A stretch of 64,000 nt of DNA from Umezawaea sp049997955. GTDB taxonomy: Bacteria > Actinomycetota > Actinomycetes > Mycobacteriales > Pseudonocardiaceae. Shown here piece after piece: positions 29,621 to 40,931 of this stretch. The stretch covers positions 186,001 through 250,000 of the forward strand of contig JAEBDY010000006.1 in assembly GCA_049997955.1 (NCBI GenBank), written 5' to 3'. The position numbers and the translations under genes are program-made. The notes under the pieces were generated by a model. The model was not told the origin of the DNA. It saw only the letters and a list, made by a program, of their open reading frames with translations, and searched no databases. The stretch's first letter is position 1, and each line of letters begins with the position of its first letter.

Positions 29621-30985
29621 ATGGTCGGCAACTGGTCCACTTATCGTGAGCTGCTGCTGCCCGCGCTGACCGGACGACGCCGCGCCGTCGAGACGGAACT
29701 CCGCCGGGCCATTCGCGACGGCAGGCTCGCGACCGGCACCCGCCTGCCGTCCAGCCGCGACCTGGCCGAGCAGCTCGACGTCGCCAGGGGCACCGTCACG
29801 GCCGCGTACGCGCAGCTCGTCGGCGAGGGCTACCTGTCGGCGAAACGGGGCTCCGGCACGACCGTGACCGCCGCGGGCGGCCTGCCGCCGGACAGCGGGC
29901 CACCGCTCGACCCCGTGTCGCACTGGAGGTACGACCTGCACCCGCGGGTGCCCGCGCTGAGCGCGTTCCCGCGGGCCGAGTGGGTCGCCGCCTACCGCGC
30001 CGGACTGGCCGGGCTGTCCGACGAGGAGCTGGGCTACCCGCCTGCCGCCGGTCACCCCGCGCTGCTCGCCGAGCTGTCCGACTACCTGGGCCGCGTGCGC
30101 GCCGTGGTGTCCGAACCGGACGCCGTGGTGTTCACCAACGGCTCCGCGCAGGGGCTCGCGCTGTTCGCCCGAACGCTGCTGGAGGAGGGCCACACCAGCA
30201 TCGCCGTCGAGCGGCCCGGCCAGCCCGGCGTGCTCGACATGCTGCGCTCCTACGGGCTTTCGGTGGTCACGGTGCCGGTGGACGACCGCGGCATCCGCGT
30301 CGACCTGCTGGCCGCCACCGGCAGCCGCGCCGTGCACGTGACCGCCGCGCACCAGTTCCCGCTCGGCGTCGTGCTGCACCCCTCCCGCAGGCACGAGCTG
30401 ATCGCGTGGGCGCGGGCCGTCGACGGACTGGTCCTCGAGGACGACTACGACGCCGAACACCGCTACGACCGACCGGCCGTCGGCGCGGTGCAGGCGCTGG
30501 ACCCGAACCGGGTCGTGTACCAGGGCAGCACGAGCAAGGTCCTCGTGCCCGGCCTGCGGATCGGCTGGATGGTGGTGCCGGAACCGTTGCGGGAGAGGGT
30601 GGTCCGGCGCAAGCGGTACGAGGACAGGGGCAGCGACGTCCTGCACCAGGCCGCGTTCGCGCACCTGCTCAGGACCGGGGGCTACGACCGCCACCTGCGC
30701 CGAACCCGCGCCCTGTACCGGAAGCGCCGCGACGCGCTGCTCGGCGCGCTGGCCGCCGACCTGCCGACGTGGGAACCGGTCGGCGTCGCGGCGGGCCTCC
30801 ACGTGGTCGTCCGCCTGCCTCCGGGCACCGACGACCTGGCCGTCCAGGAGCGCGCCGCCCACCGCGGGGTGAACGCGCCGGCGCTGGCCCGCTACTCGGA
30901 GACACCGATGTGGCCCGGTCTGGTGCTCGGCTACGCGTCGCTGTCCCCCGATCGGTTGCGCGAAGCGGTCGGGGAACTCCGCTGA
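29621..30985 (+). CDS. MocR/PdxR-type transcriptional regulator (GntR-aminotransferase fusion)
   Basis: A 454-residue regulator with an N-terminal winged helix of the GntR type (residues about 10-80, with GTRLPSSRDLAEQLDVARG and GTVTAAYAQLVGEGYL) fused to a class I aminotransferase-like domain. The PLP-binding lysine is in YQGSTSKVLVPGLRIGW; the PLP-phosphate and Asp segment is LEDDYDAEHRY. MocR regulators sense PLP or an amino-compound and often control a divergent transporter, so the EamA gene is the likely target. The 46-base gap must hold both promoters. Confidence 0.92.
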   Translation: MVGNWSTYRELLLPALTGRRRAVETELRRAIRDGRLATGTRLPSSRDLAEQLDVARGTVTAAYAQLVGEGYLSAKRGSGTTVTAAGGLPPDSGPPLDPVSHWRYDLHPRVPALSAFPRAEWVAAYRAGLAGLSDEELGYPPAAGHPALLAELSDYLGRVRAVVSEPDAVVFTNGSAQGLALFARTLLEEGHTSIAVERPGQPGVLDMLRSYGLSVVTVPVDDRGIRVDLLAATGSRAVHVTAAHQFPLGVVLHPSRRHELIAWARAVDGLVLEDDYDAEHRYDRPAVGAVQALDPNRVVYQGSTSKVLVPGLRIGWMVVPEPLRERVVRRKRYEDRGSDVLHQAAFAHLLRTGGYDRHLRRTRALYRKRRDALLGALAADLPTWEPVGVAAGLHVVVRLPPGTDDLAVQERAAHRGVNAPALARYSETPMWPGLVLGYASLSPDRLREAVGELR

Positions 30986-31022
30986 TCTGTTTTTGTCGGT
31001 GCTCGGGTGCACCATTGATCCC

Positions 31023-32543
31023 GTGCTGTTCACCGAGCTGGTCGAGACATCCGAGGCCGTGGCCGCGACGCGGTCCCGGCTGGCCAAGGTCGCCGCGCTG
31101 GCTGCGCTGCTGAAACGACAGGACACCCCGGCGGTCGTGTCCTTCCTCATCGGCGTGCCCAGCCAGGGGCGCATCGGGGTCGGGTGGCGCACCGTCAAAG
31201 AGGTGGACGTGCCCCCCGCCGCGGGTGAGTCGCTGACGGTCGTGGAGGTGGACGAGGCGCTGGGGGCCTACGGGTCGGCTGGCGGCAAGGGGTCGGCCGC
31301 GCGCCGGTCCGACCTGCTGGCCGCGCTGTTCGGCCGGGCGACCGCGGCCGAGCAGGGCTTCCTGCGGCGGTTGCTGACGGGCGAACTCCGGCAGGGAGCG
31401 CTGGAAGGCGTGATGCTGGACGCCATCGCGGCGGCCGCCGACGTGCCGGGCCCGGTGGTGCGGCGGGCGTTCATGCTGTCCGGTTCACTGCCCGACACGG
31501 CGGTGAGAGCCCTCGACGGCGGTGAGCAGGCACTGGCGGCGGTCACGCTGGAGGTCGGCAGGCCGGTGCGCCCGATGCTGGCGTCGCCCGCGGAGTCGCT
31601 GCCGGAGGCGTTGGCGGAACTGGGCAGCGTGGTGGTCGAGCACAAGCTGGACGGCGCCCGCATCCAGGTGCACCGCGACGGCGACGAGGTGCGGATCTTC
31701 ACCCGCACCCTGCGGGAGATCACCGCGACCGTGCCGGAACTCGTCGACCTGGTGCGCGCCCTGCCGTGCACCTCCGTGGTGCTGGACGGCGAGACCCTGG
31801 CGCTGACCGACGAGGGCAAGCCAAGGCCGTTCCAGGAGACCATGAGCCGCTTCGGGGCCCAGGACGTCCGCGAGCTGCTGCTGTCCCCGTTCTTCTTCGA
31901 CTGCCTGCACCTGGACGGCCGCGACCTCCTGGACGTGCCGCTGCGCGAACGCTGGGACGCCTTGCGCACGGTGGCGGGCGTCCACGTGATCCCAGGAGTC
32001 CTGGAACCGTCACCGTCCGCCGCCGCGGCGGTGGTCGACGAGGCCTTGGCGGCGGGCCACGAGGGCGTCATGGTCAAGTCCCTCGACTCCGTCTACGCGG
32101 CGGGCAGGCGCGGCAGCGCTTGGCAGAAGGTCAAACCCGTGCACACCCTCGACCTGGTCGTGCTGGGCGTCGAATGGGGCAGCGGTCGCCGCGAGGGCAA
32201 ACTCTCCAACCTCCACCTGGGCGCCCGCGACCCGGACGGCGGCCCGCCGATCATGGTCGGCAAGACCTTCAAGGGCATGACGGACGAACTGCTGGCCTGG
32301 CAGACCAAGGCGCTGGCGGACATCGCCGTCGAGAACCACCCGTGGGGCGTGGTGGTCACCCCGCGACTGGTGATCGAAATCGAGCTGGACGGCGCCCAGG
32401 TGAGCCCCCGCTACCCCGGCGGCCTGGCCCTGCGCTTCGCGCGGGTGCTGAGGTACCGCCCGGACAAGGACGCGGCGGAGGCGGACACGATCGACGCGGT
32501 AAGAGCCCTGCTGCCGGGAGCGGAACCCCCGCCAGCCCTGTGA
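31023..32543 (+). CDS. ligB: ATP-dependent DNA ligase (LigB type)
   Basis: A 506-residue ligase. An N-terminal DNA-binding domain (about 1-180) precedes the nucleotidyltransferase domain with motif I EHKLDGAR, nucleophile Lys208, and the motif V segment WQKVKPVHTLDLVVLGVEW; the OB-fold domain ends the protein. Length and the N-terminal domain match LigB (Rv3062-like) rather than LigC or LigD. It seals nicks in repair, in addition to the essential NAD-dependent LigA encoded elsewhere. The GTG at 31023 begins VLFTELVETSEAV. Confidence 0.92.
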   Translation: MLFTELVETSEAVAATRSRLAKVAALAALLKRQDTPAVVSFLIGVPSQGRIGVGWRTVKEVDVPPAAGESLTVVEVDEALGAYGSAGGKGSAARRSDLLAALFGRATAAEQGFLRRLLTGELRQGALEGVMLDAIAAAADVPGPVVRRAFMLSGSLPDTAVRALDGGEQALAAVTLEVGRPVRPMLASPAESLPEALAELGSVVVEHKLDGARIQVHRDGDEVRIFTRTLREITATVPELVDLVRALPCTSVVLDGETLALTDEGKPRPFQETMSRFGAQDVRELLLSPFFFDCLHLDGRDLLDVPLRERWDALRTVAGVHVIPGVLEPSPSAAAAVVDEALAAGHEGVMVKSLDSVYAAGRRGSAWQKVKPVHTLDLVVLGVEWGSGRREGKLSNLHLGARDPDGGPPIMVGKTFKGMTDELLAWQTKALADIAVENHPWGVVVTPRLVIEIELDGAQVSPRYPGGLALRFARVLRYRPDKDAAEADTIDAVRALLPGAEPPPAL

Positions 32544-32749
32544 CCGGAAGCGTGCGACCGGGCGCTGAACCCGAAGGGCGCCAAGGGACGATCTCGCGAG
32601 CGGGGTGAGGAAGCTCGACGAGTCCCGGCACAGGTGGGCGGGGAGGAACCGGGTGCGACCGAACGCACCCGCGGGTGGAGCCTGCTCCACCTCCGATCCG
32701 GGTGTTGAGGGGATCTTCAGGGCGCTCCCCGCTCACTACCGTTCCTGTC

Positions 32750-32938
32750 ATGACGAACAACGGAACGACTTCCCGCAACCACCTCCACCGGGTTCTGCTG
32801 TGGATCGCGCTCGCCGTGAGCGTCACCTGCAACGCGGTGACGTCGATCATGGGACTCGGCATGGTCGTCAGCGTCCCTTTCGGCGTGTTGGCGCTCGTGT
32901 GCGGCCTCGGCCTGGTCGCCCACTACCGCAAGCGCTGA
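32750..32938 (+). CDS. Small two-helix membrane protein, 62 residues
   Basis: Begins MTNNGTTSRNHLHRVLLWIA and has two hydrophobic segments (VLLWIALAVSVTCNAVTSIM and VSVPFGVLALVCGLGLVAHY), ending YRKR. Length and layout fit a family of short actinobacterial membrane proteins without known role. The preceding 200 bases after ligB hold no other gene; a GAGGGGATCTTCAGGG stretch lies about 35 bases upstream of the ATG. Confidence 0.6.
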   Translation: MTNNGTTSRNHLHRVLLWIALAVSVTCNAVTSIMGLGMVVSVPFGVLALVCGLGLVAHYRKR

Positions 32939-33008
32939 ACTCGAAAGACCGGTTCGGCCCCGCACCTCCACTGCGGGATCCCCTGCACCCCACCCGTTCC
33001 ACGCGTAG

Positions 33009-34460
<1,452 letters not shown>

Positions 34461-34520
34461 AAACCGGACATTCCCCGAACACCGGGAAGTGGGCTGAACC
34501 CGCGCTTTAGGCTGTGCGGC

Positions 34521-35480
34521 GTGGACGAAGCGGTAGAGGTCTCGGACCTCGTGAAGGTCTACAAGTCGGGCAAGAAGCCCGCGGTCGACGGGCTCAGCTT
34601 CACGGTGCCGCCCGGCGAGGTGTTCGGGCTGCTGGGCCCGAACGGCGCGGGCAAGACCACCACCGTGGGCGTGCTGACCACCAGGGTGCGGCTCACTTCG
34701 GGTCGTGCCCTGGTGTGCGGGGTGGACGTGAACGCGGACTCGCAGCGCGCCAGGCAACTGCTGGCCGTGGTGCCGCAGCGCAACAACCTGGACCGGACGC
34801 TCAACGCCCGGCAGAACCTGCTGTTCCACGCCGCCTACCACGGCATCGGACGCGCGGAACGGGTGCGGCTGGCAGACGAGATCCTGGCCAAGATGGGTCT
34901 CGAAGACCACGCGAAGGCGCTGGTCGACACGTTGTCCGGCGGCCAGGCGCAGCGGCTGATGATCGCGCGGGCGCTGATGCACCGGCCGAAGGTGTTGTTC
35001 CTGGACGAGCCGTCGACCGGTCTCGACCCGCAGGCCCGGCTGTTCGTGCACGACCGGGTCGCCGCGCTCCAGCAGGAGGGCGTGACGATCGTGCTGACCA
35101 CGCACGACATGGACGAGGCCGCGAAGCTGTGCGACCGGGTCGGCATCGTCGACCACGGCAAGCTGCTCGCGCTCGACAGCCCGGAGAAGCTGACCTCGTC
35201 GCTGCCCGGCAGCACCACCATCAGCGTCACGACCAGTCCCGCCGGGACCGACCCGGAGGTGGTCACGGCCGCGCTGAGCGACCTCGACGGGGTCGTGCGG
35301 GTCGAGGAGGTGGCGGGCAGCAGCACGTTCCGCGTCTACGCCGACGCGACCGCCGCCGTCGCGCTGCCCGCCGTGCTGCGCGCGCTGGAGGAGCTGGACG
35401 TGGAGGTCAGCGACCTGGCGATCGGCAAACCAAGCCTTGAGGACGTGTTCATCCAGATGACGGGCAGGGAACTCCGATGA
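34521..35480 (+). CDS. DrrA-type ABC exporter ATP-binding protein
   Basis: A 319-residue ATPase of the daunorubicin-resistance type. Walker A GPNGAGKT is at 39-46, the signature is LSGGQAQRLMIARAL, Walker B is VLFLDEPSTGLDP and the switch is TTHDMDE. The C-terminal 90 residues are the DrrA-like extension, ending LEDVFIQMTGRELR. The stop overlaps the permease ATG by four bases. This group exports hydrophobic drugs or lipids; the substrate is unknown, and no antibiotic gene lies next to it. Confidence 0.92.
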   Translation: MDEAVEVSDLVKVYKSGKKPAVDGLSFTVPPGEVFGLLGPNGAGKTTTVGVLTTRVRLTSGRALVCGVDVNADSQRARQLLAVVPQRNNLDRTLNARQNLLFHAAYHGIGRAERVRLADEILAKMGLEDHAKALVDTLSGGQAQRLMIARALMHRPKVLFLDEPSTGLDPQARLFVHDRVAALQQEGVTIVLTTHDMDEAAKLCDRVGIVDHGKLLALDSPEKLTSSLPGSTTISVTTSPAGTDPEVVTAALSDLDGVVRVEEVAGSSTFRVYADATAAVALPAVLRALEELDVEVSDLAIGKPSLEDVFIQMTGRELR

Positions 35481-36262
35481 GCGCGACACCGGCGTCGGTC
35501 TCGATCCGCACGTTCCGCGCGATCCTGTGGCGCGACGTGTTCGTCACCGGCAACGAGATGCCCAGCTTCCTCGCGCAGGTGCTGATCCAGCCGTTCTTCA
35601 TCCTGTTCATCTTCGGCAAGGTGCTCGGCGACATCGGGTTCGTGCAGGGCGACTTCGCGGCCGTGCTGCTGCCCGGCATCGTGGCCATGAACGGCTTCCT
35701 CGGCGCGCTGCAGAACACGACGCTGCCGCTGGTGCTGGACTTCTCGTGGACCCGCGAGATCGAGGACCGGCTGCTCGCGCCCATCCCGATCCCGCTGGTC
35801 GCGGTCGAGAAGATGGTGTTCGGCGCGCTGCGCGGCCTGCTCGCCGCGATCCTGATGGTGCCGATCGGGTTCCTCCTGCTGGACGTCACGTGGCCCGTGT
35901 CCGGCCTGCCGGTGGCGTTCCTGGTGATCTGCCTCGGCTCGCTCGCGGGCGCCGCGGTGGGCATGGTGATCGGCACGTCCGTCCCGCCGCGCCGGATCAA
36001 CATCATGTTCGCGGTCATCCTCACGCCGCTGCTGTTCACCGGCTCCGCCCAGTTCCCGTGGTCCGCGCTGGACCAGACCCGCTGGTTCCAGGTCGTGTGC
36101 GCCCTGAACCCGCTCACCTACGTCAGCGAGGGCATGCGGGCGGTGCTGGCTCCGGGCGTTCCGCACATCCCGCTGGGCGTCTCCCTGCTCGTGCTGGTCG
36201 TGTCCATCGCCGGCTTCGGCGCGCTGGGCATGCGCGGCTTCATGCGCCGCGCGCTCGACTAG
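35477..36262 (+). CDS. ABC-2 type exporter permease (DrrB-type)
   Basis: A 261-residue membrane partner of the preceding ATPase with about six helices. The family hallmark near the end, NPLTYVSEGMRAVL, is present, as is the central GAAVGMVIGTSVPPRRINIM. ATGA overlap couples its translation. The gene ends before a bidirectional hairpin facing the convergent PIN-PhoH gene. Confidence 0.9.
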   Translation: MSATPASVSIRTFRAILWRDVFVTGNEMPSFLAQVLIQPFFILFIFGKVLGDIGFVQGDFAAVLLPGIVAMNGFLGALQNTTLPLVLDFSWTREIEDRLLAPIPIPLVAVEKMVFGALRGLLAAILMVPIGFLLLDVTWPVSGLPVAFLVICLGSLAGAAVGMVIGTSVPPRRINIMFAVILTPLLFTGSAQFPWSALDQTRWFQVVCALNPLTYVSEGMRAVLAPGVPHIPLGVSLLVLVVSIAGFGALGMRGFMRRALD

Positions 36263-36277
36263 CCACCTGACGCGAGG

Positions 36278-36305
36278 AGGGGCGTCCACCGAGGTGGACG
36301 CCCCT
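36278..36305. terminator. Bidirectional hairpin between the DrrB-type gene and phoH
   Basis: AGGGGCGTCCACC at 36278-36290 pairs with GGTGGACGCCCCT at 36293-36305, between convergent stops, followed on the plus strand by TC. Confidence 0.7.
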
Positions 36306-36320
36306 TCGCACGTCAGATCA

Positions 36321-37697
36321 TCAGCTCGAGTAGTCCTCCAACATCTCGGTGACCAGCGCGGCGATCGGTGACCGCTCCGAACGGGTCAGCGTGACGTGGG
36401 CGAACAGCGGGTGCCCCTTCAGCTTCTCGATCACCGCGGCCACGCCGTCGTGCCTGCCGACGCGCAGGTTGTCGCGCTGCGCCACGTCGTGGGTGAGGAC
36501 CACCCGCGAGTTCGTGCCCAGCCTCGACAGCACGGTCAGCAGGACGTTGCGCTCCAACGACTGCGCCTCGTCGACGATCACGTACGAGTCGTGCAGCGAC
36601 CGGCCGCGGATGTGGGTCAGCGGCAGGACCTCCAGCATCCCGCGGTCCATGACCTCCTCGACCACGTCCTGGCTGACCAGCGCGCCGAGGGTGTCGAACA
36701 CCGCCTGCGCCCAGGGCTGCATCTTCTCGCTCTCGGAACCGGGCAGGTAGCCCAGGTCCTGACCACCGACCGCGTAGAGCGGCCGGAACACCACGACCTT
36801 GCGGTGGTGCTGGCGCTCCATCACCGCCTCCAGGCCCGCGCACAGCGCGAGTGCCGACTTGCCCGTTCCGGCTCGTCCGCCCAGCGAGACGATGCCGACA
36901 TCGGGGTCCAGCAACAGGTCGAGGGCGACTCGCTGCTCGGCCGACCTGCCGTGCACGCCGAACGCCTCGCGATCACCCCTGACCAGCCTGATCTGCTTGT
37001 CCGGCGTCACGCGGGCGAGCGCGCTCGACGACCCCGCGAGCAGGCGCAGCCCGCTGTGGCAGGGCAGTTCCGCCACGTCGGCCAGGCCGTGGAGCGCCGG
37101 GTCGATGGTGCTGTCCCGGAAGAGCGCGTCCACGACGTCCTGGTCGACGTCCACGTCCGACATGCCGTTGTAGCCGGACAGGGTGACGTCGTGAGCTCGG
37201 TACTCGTCCGCGGCGAGGCCGCAGGCGCCCGCCTTCACGCGCAGCGGCATGTCCTTGGTGACCAGGGTGACGGAACGTCCCTCGGCAGCCAGGTTCAGCG
37301 CGCACGCGAGGATGCGGGCGTCGTTGGAGTCGGTGCGGAAACCGGCGGGCAACACCTCCGGATCGGTGTGGTTGAGCTCGACGTGCAGGGTTCCACCGAC
37401 ATCGCCGATCGGCACCGGGGAGTCCAGGCGACCATGCCGCAAACGGAGGTCGTCGAGCAGTCGCAGCGCTTCGCGGGCGAACCACCCCAGTTCGGGGTGG
37501 TTCCGCTTGCCCTCCAACTCGCTGATCACCACGAGCGGGAGCACGACCTCGTGCTCCGCGAACCTCGTGGTCGCCATGGGGTCGGAGAGGAGCACGGACG
37601 TGTCCACCACGAACGTGTGGATGGTGGGCGCTTCGCCGTCCGGGGAAGTACTGCGCGGTGAGCCTGAGGAACGGCTCGCGGGTCGTCGTGCGTTCAC
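36321..37697 (-). CDS. phoH2: PhoH2: PIN-domain ribonuclease fused to PhoH ATPase
   Basis: A 458-residue fusion. The N-terminal PIN domain (about residues 25-170) has the acidic active-site residues in [10 protein letters not shown] (Asp32) and [10 protein letters not shown]; the C-terminal PhoH domain has Walker [13 protein letters not shown] near residue 270 and Walker [10 protein letters not shown]. In mycobacteria PhoH2 is an ATP-dependent RNA helicase and sequence-specific RNase. The GTG at 37697 lies five bases after GAGGGAG. The fusion is typical of Actinobacteria; in M. tuberculosis (Rv1095) it also sits between uppS and fumC. Confidence 0.93.
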   Translation of the reverse strand: MNARRPASRSSGSPRSTSPDGEAPTIHTFVVDTSVLLSDPMATTRFAEHEVVLPLVVISELEGKRNHPELGWFAREALRLLDDLRLRHGRLDSPVPIGDVGGTLHVELNHTDPEVLPAGFRTDSNDARILACALNLAAEGRSVTLVTKDMPLRVKAGACGLAADEYRAHDVTLSGYNGMSDVDVDQDVVDALFRDSTIDPALHGLADVAELPCHSGLRLLAGSSSALARVTPDKQIRLVRGDREAFGVHGRSAEQRVALDLLLDPDVGIVSLGGRAGTGKSALALCAGLEAVMERQHHRKVVVFRPLYAVGGQDLGYLPGSESEKMQPWAQAVFDTLGALVSQDVVEEVMDRGMLEVLPLTHIRGRSLHDSYVIVDEAQSLERNVLLTVLSRLGTNSRVVLTHDVAQRDNLRVGRHDGVAAVIEKLKGHPLFAHVTLTRSERSPIAALVTEMLEDYSS

Positions 37698-38070
37698 GGC
37701 AACTCCCTCACGAACGCGGCACCCGCGTTCGTTCCTCGCTGGGCCAGGCACCAACCCCGATCGACCGACCGCCCGAAACCTCAGGCGAGCCGACCGCGAG
37801 GGCCGGGTGCCGGCCCCCTCGCGCTCACTGCCACGATCAGGGCCTCCCTGCGCGGTCCGCAGTGGTCGCGTCCCGCCAGTTCGAAAGTTACCTGCGAAAG
37901 TGCTTCCTGTGCAGGGAGCCACACAGGTGATTCGTGAATTCCCCATCCGCGCGTCCAACTGCACCTGTTCGGCGCAGCGGGTCATCACCCGGACCAACCG
38001 GACTCCGGTTGGCCGAGGCAGGGCGGCGTTCGCGCAGATCAGGCCATGTTCAGCCACCTTGCGTGGATGA
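37698..38070. other. Intergenic region upstream of phoH2
   Basis: This 373-base stretch separates the phoH2 start from the stop of the DUF885 gene, both leftward. It must contain the phoH2 promoter. I see no credible coding frame, no terminator hairpin as strong as others in the window, and no riboswitch pattern that I recognise. Confidence 0.5.
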
Positions 38071-39309
38071 TCACGCCGAGTCACGGGGCAACCAGGACAC
38101 CCCTGTTTCGACTTCTTCGCGCAACATCTCCGGAACCAGAGGTTCATCGAGGACGGTCAGGTATCTGTCCGCAAGCGACACGCCCGGCGCCCGAGCGTCC
38201 AGGAACGCCCTCACGAGCCGCACGCCCTCGACGTAGGTGGTCGTGTACGCGCGCCACAGGGGATCCGCCAGGAAGCGCACCATCTGCCGCGCGCGGCGCT
38301 CCGGGACGAGCAGCCAGCGGCACAGGTAGGCGACCACGTCGGCCTCGTCGGCGCGCTGGTCGTGCAGCATCAGGGCGGCGTCCTGGCGGACCGCGGCGAG
38401 GCCGGACGTGGCCAGCTCGACCCGTTCGGCCAGCGGGCCCTCCATGCGCATCCCCAGGTCGCGCAGGATGTCCTCGGTCCAGGCGCCCCAGCCCCGGCCG
38501 ACCAGCGCGTGCAGGCCGAGGTCGGCCAGGCCCTCGGCCATCAGGCACTGCGGGGTGTTGATCAGGAAGATCGACTGCTCGGCGAAGCCGCGGCGGCCGA
38601 CCAGGCCCACGTCCTTGCGGCAGTGCTCGGTGTGGTGGCCGGGGTAGGACTCGTGCGCGACCAGGTGCGGCAGGTTCGACATGCGGTGACCGAGGTCGGC
38701 GTTGATCGCCACGACCGAGCGGAAGCCGCCGAGGTAGTAGTTGAAGCCGCTCCACGGCTTGTCGCGCACGATCCGGTACTCGACGACCTCCCCGTCCGGC
38801 AGGCCGAAGCGCTCGCGCGCCAGGTCGCGCAGTGCGCTGGAGAGGGCGTGCACGGCGCCGTCCAGCCGCTTGAGCGGCACCTCGTCCAGCGAGCGGAACT
38901 CCCCCAGCCGGAGCGCCAGCGACCCCGGCCCCGGCAGCAGGTCGTCCAGCTGGGCGTGCGCGGCGCGGTAGGTGTCCTGGTTGCCCGGTCGGATCCGCAC
39001 CTGGAAGTACGCGGCCACCTCGTCCACGTAGCCGATGCGGACGCCCGCCAGTTTGCGCGCGGTGCACTCCAGCGCGACCAGGTGCGCGTCCAGGAACCGG
39101 CGGCGGGCCTCCACCAGGTCGCTGCCGACCAGTTCGCGGCGCAGCAGACCGGCTTGGGCGGCGAGCGCGGTCGGGTGCGGCATCGGCTCGTTGTCCACCT
39201 GGCGACGCAGGCCCAGGTCCCCGGTGAAGGAGTCCACGAGGCCTGGCGACAGGCGGCCGAGTCTCAGCCCGAGCACCTGGTACTCGCGCACCAACTGGTT
39301 GGCGTCCAT
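38071..39309 (-). CDS. DUF885-type putative metallopeptidase
   Basis: A 412-residue protein with a zinc-peptidase-like motif [14 protein letters not shown] (His219, Glu220, His225, His226) and a downstream glutamate region [12 protein letters not shown], the arrangement of DUF885 proteins related to M32-type carboxypeptidases. There is no signal peptide, so it is probably cytosolic. Substrate is unknown. The ATG at 39309 begins [14 protein letters not shown]. Confidence 0.8.
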   Translation of the reverse strand: MDANQLVREYQVLGLRLGRLSPGLVDSFTGDLGLRRQVDNEPMPHPTALAAQAGLLRRELVGSDLVEARRRFLDAHLVALECTARKLAGVRIGYVDEVAAYFQVRIRPGNQDTYRAAHAQLDDLLPGPGSLALRLGEFRSLDEVPLKRLDGAVHALSSALRDLARERFGLPDGEVVEYRIVRDKPWSGFNYYLGGFRSVVAINADLGHRMSNLPHLVAHESYPGHHTEHCRKDVGLVGRRGFAEQSIFLINTPQCLMAEGLADLGLHALVGRGWGAWTEDILRDLGMRMEGPLAERVELATSGLAAVRQDAALMLHDQRADEADVVAYLCRWLLVPERRARQMVRFLADPLWRAYTTTYVEGVRLVRAFLDARAPGVSLADRYLTVLDEPLVPEMLREEVETGVSWLPRDSA

Positions 39310-39372
39310 GGGGCCGAGAGCCTAGAAGGACCAGCGCGAACAGGACAATCCGCCTGTGTGGAAACCTGCGGC

Positions 39373-39409
39373 GCCCGCCGTGGTCGCGGACCACCCGGCA
39401 CCGGCGGGC
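39373..39409 (-). terminator. Hairpin downstream of the lysyl-oxidase-like gene
   Basis: GCCCGCCG at 39373-39380 pairs with CGGCGGGC at 39402-39409, enclosing a second dyad GTGGTC-GC-GGACCAC. It begins seven bases after the 39417 stop, in the direction of transcription. Confidence 0.55.
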
Positions 39410-39416
39410 GGTCCGT

Positions 39417-40379
39417 TCAGCGGAGCTGGTTCGCGCACTGGGCCTGGCCGGGGCAGCTGCGCAGCAGTTCGACCTCGGGCGGCCTGGTGATCGCCGCCGG
39501 GGCCTTGCCCGCCCCTCCCGGCCACTGGATGGAGACGGCGATCGACGAGGTGTTGTTGTCGTAGCTCTTCTCGACCAGCGTGCGGTCGTCGTTGACCGTG
39601 TTGACCACGTCGTAGACGCCGGACGGGACCTCGGTGATGTCGAGCCACTGGAAGTCGACCGTGTGCTTGTAGTCGTCCCCGCTGCCGACCGAGATCCCCT
39701 CGGTCACGTCGAGCGCGCTCACGTCGTGGTGCTTGCACATGTTGGCGCGCAGGAACTTGCCCAACCTGCCCGTGGCGCCCGCGTCACCGTTCGGCGTGTT
39801 GGGCAGGCTGCCCGCGTCGTGGGTCTTGTAGCGGTCGCCCAGGCAGAACCCGTTCTTGCGGTCGGCGACGACCGTGCCACCGCTGAGGTTGCGCAACTGG
39901 AAGCGCTCGAAGCCCATGAGGTGCCAGTGCTGGTGCATCCTGGCGGGCTCGTAGTACATGGAGTTCGTGGTGGGGTGCTGCGCCGCTCCGAAGGAGTCCG
40001 GCAGGACGTCCGACCCGGTGGTCTGGAACGCCTGGCGAACCGCCATCGTGGGCTGGTCGACGCTGTCGCGGTGGCCGAAGATCAGCAGCGGACCGTCGCC
40101 GACGTTGTCCTCCGCGCTGGTGAACCTCAACCGCACCGCGTCGGCCCGACCGGAGGTCATGCACCTGCCGCTGGGGCTGTCGGCGTCCGCGACCAGGCAC
40201 ACGTCCCAGTCGTCGCACGTGCTCGGATCGCCGCTGAAACCACCCGGACAGCCCACGGGGGCCTGGCGCAGGTCGGGCAACAGCCTGCTGTCGTCCGAAC
40301 CAGCCGCCGGAGTCGTGATCAGCACCGCGATCGCCAACACGGCGACGACGACCCTCTTGGGCTTCCTGATCGACAACAT
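39417..40379 (-). CDS. Secreted lysyl-oxidase-like copper protein
   Basis: A 320-residue secreted protein with a signal sequence (MLSIRKPKRVVVAVLAIAVL) and a lysyl-oxidase-type domain. The copper-talon motif is MHQHWHLMGFERFQL, supplying His149, His151 and His153; several cysteines (GCPGG, STCDDWDVCL, GRCM) resemble the disulfide pattern of bacterial relatives. Lysyl oxidases oxidatively deaminate lysine side chains and crosslink proteins; whether this copy forms the LTQ cofactor is not evident. The start lies just downstream of a 16-base palindrome at 40400-40415. Confidence 0.8.
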   Translation of the reverse strand: MLSIRKPKRVVVAVLAIAVLITTPAAGSDDSRLLPDLRQAPVGCPGGFSGDPSTCDDWDVCLVADADSPSGRCMTSGRADAVRLRFTSAEDNVGDGPLLIFGHRDSVDQPTMAVRQAFQTTGSDVLPDSFGAAQHPTTNSMYYEPARMHQHWHLMGFERFQLRNLSGGTVVADRKNGFCLGDRYKTHDAGSLPNTPNGDAGATGRLGKFLRANMCKHHDVSALDVTEGISVGSGDDYKHTVDFQWLDITEVPSGVYDVVNTVNDDRTLVEKSYDNNTSSIAVSIQWPGGAGKAPAAITRPPEVELLRSCPGQAQCANQLR

Positions 40380-40399
40380 CCGCGCTCCGACTTCTGGAT

Positions 40400-40415
40400 C
40401 GGCGTGGTGCACCAC
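40400..40415. promoter_or_regulatory. 16-bp perfect palindrome upstream of the lysyl-oxidase-like gene
   Basis: GCGTGGTGCACCACGC lies about 20 bases before the start codon, the position of an operator over a promoter or leader. The GTGGTGC half also occurs in the terminator hairpin just upstream. No regulator is identified. Confidence 0.35.
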
Positions 40416-40437
40416 GCTGCGTCTACCTCCCGCAAAA

Positions 40438-40477
40438 CCGTGGTGCGGGACCCCGTCGATCGGGTCCCGCACCACGG
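40438..40477 (-). terminator. Hairpin terminator after the 128-residue secreted protein gene
   Basis: Sixteen-base perfect stem beginning CCGTGGTGCGGGACCC, loop CGTCGATC, with its complement ending at 40477. It is downstream of the 40545 stop on the minus strand and upstream of the lysyl-oxidase-like gene. Confidence 0.8.
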
Positions 40478-40544
40478 AGATGCCGGCAATGTGATGAGTT
40501 CAGATCCGAGGCCACCGAACGATCGGCGACTGCTCAGGCTTGAA

Positions 40545-40931
40545 CTAGTTGCTCTGCCCACTGCCTTCGGTGATGATGCCGCCCGAGCTGCAGACGTCGG
40601 GGGAGATGCTCTCGGCCTCGCTGGAGCCCGGGGAGAGAACCGGCAGGTTGATGCCGTTCGCGACGTCCTCGACCGGCACCTGCACGCCGAGCACGTTGAT
40701 GTTGTTGTCGCACACGCCGACGACGGCGTTCACGTTCTCCAGGATCTGGGTGTTGTTCAGGTTAACCAGGCCCACCTGGGCGAAGTCGCTCTGGTCGACG
40801 CTCTGGTCGTTGCCCACGACGTCGTCGATGTGCTCCTCGGCCGGGGTACCGGTCGTGGCGGACGCCATTCCACCGAGCATGACCATGCCAGCCGCGGTGG
40901 CGGCAACAACGGAAGCCATCTTCTTCAGCAC
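40545..40931 (-). CDS. Small secreted protein, twin A (128 residues)
   Basis: Signal peptide MLKKMASVVAATAAGMVMLGG with cleavage near MASA, then a mature domain with VGLVNLNNTQILENVNAVVG, CDNNINVLGVQVPVEDVANG and LSPGSSEAESISPDVCSSGG. Two cysteines could form one disulfide. A close paralogue lies at 42464-42820. The Asn/Val/Gly-rich character recalls chaplin and rodlin surface proteins, but the diagnostic motifs of those families are not present, so no family is claimed. The gene has its own terminator and a long upstream region carrying the shared 15-base motif. Confidence 0.75.
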   Translation of the reverse strand: MLKKMASVVAATAAGMVMLGGMASATTGTPAEEHIDDVVGNDQSVDQSDFAQVGLVNLNNTQILENVNAVVGVCDNNINVLGVQVPVEDVANGINLPVLSPGSSEAESISPDVCSSGGIITEGSGQSN

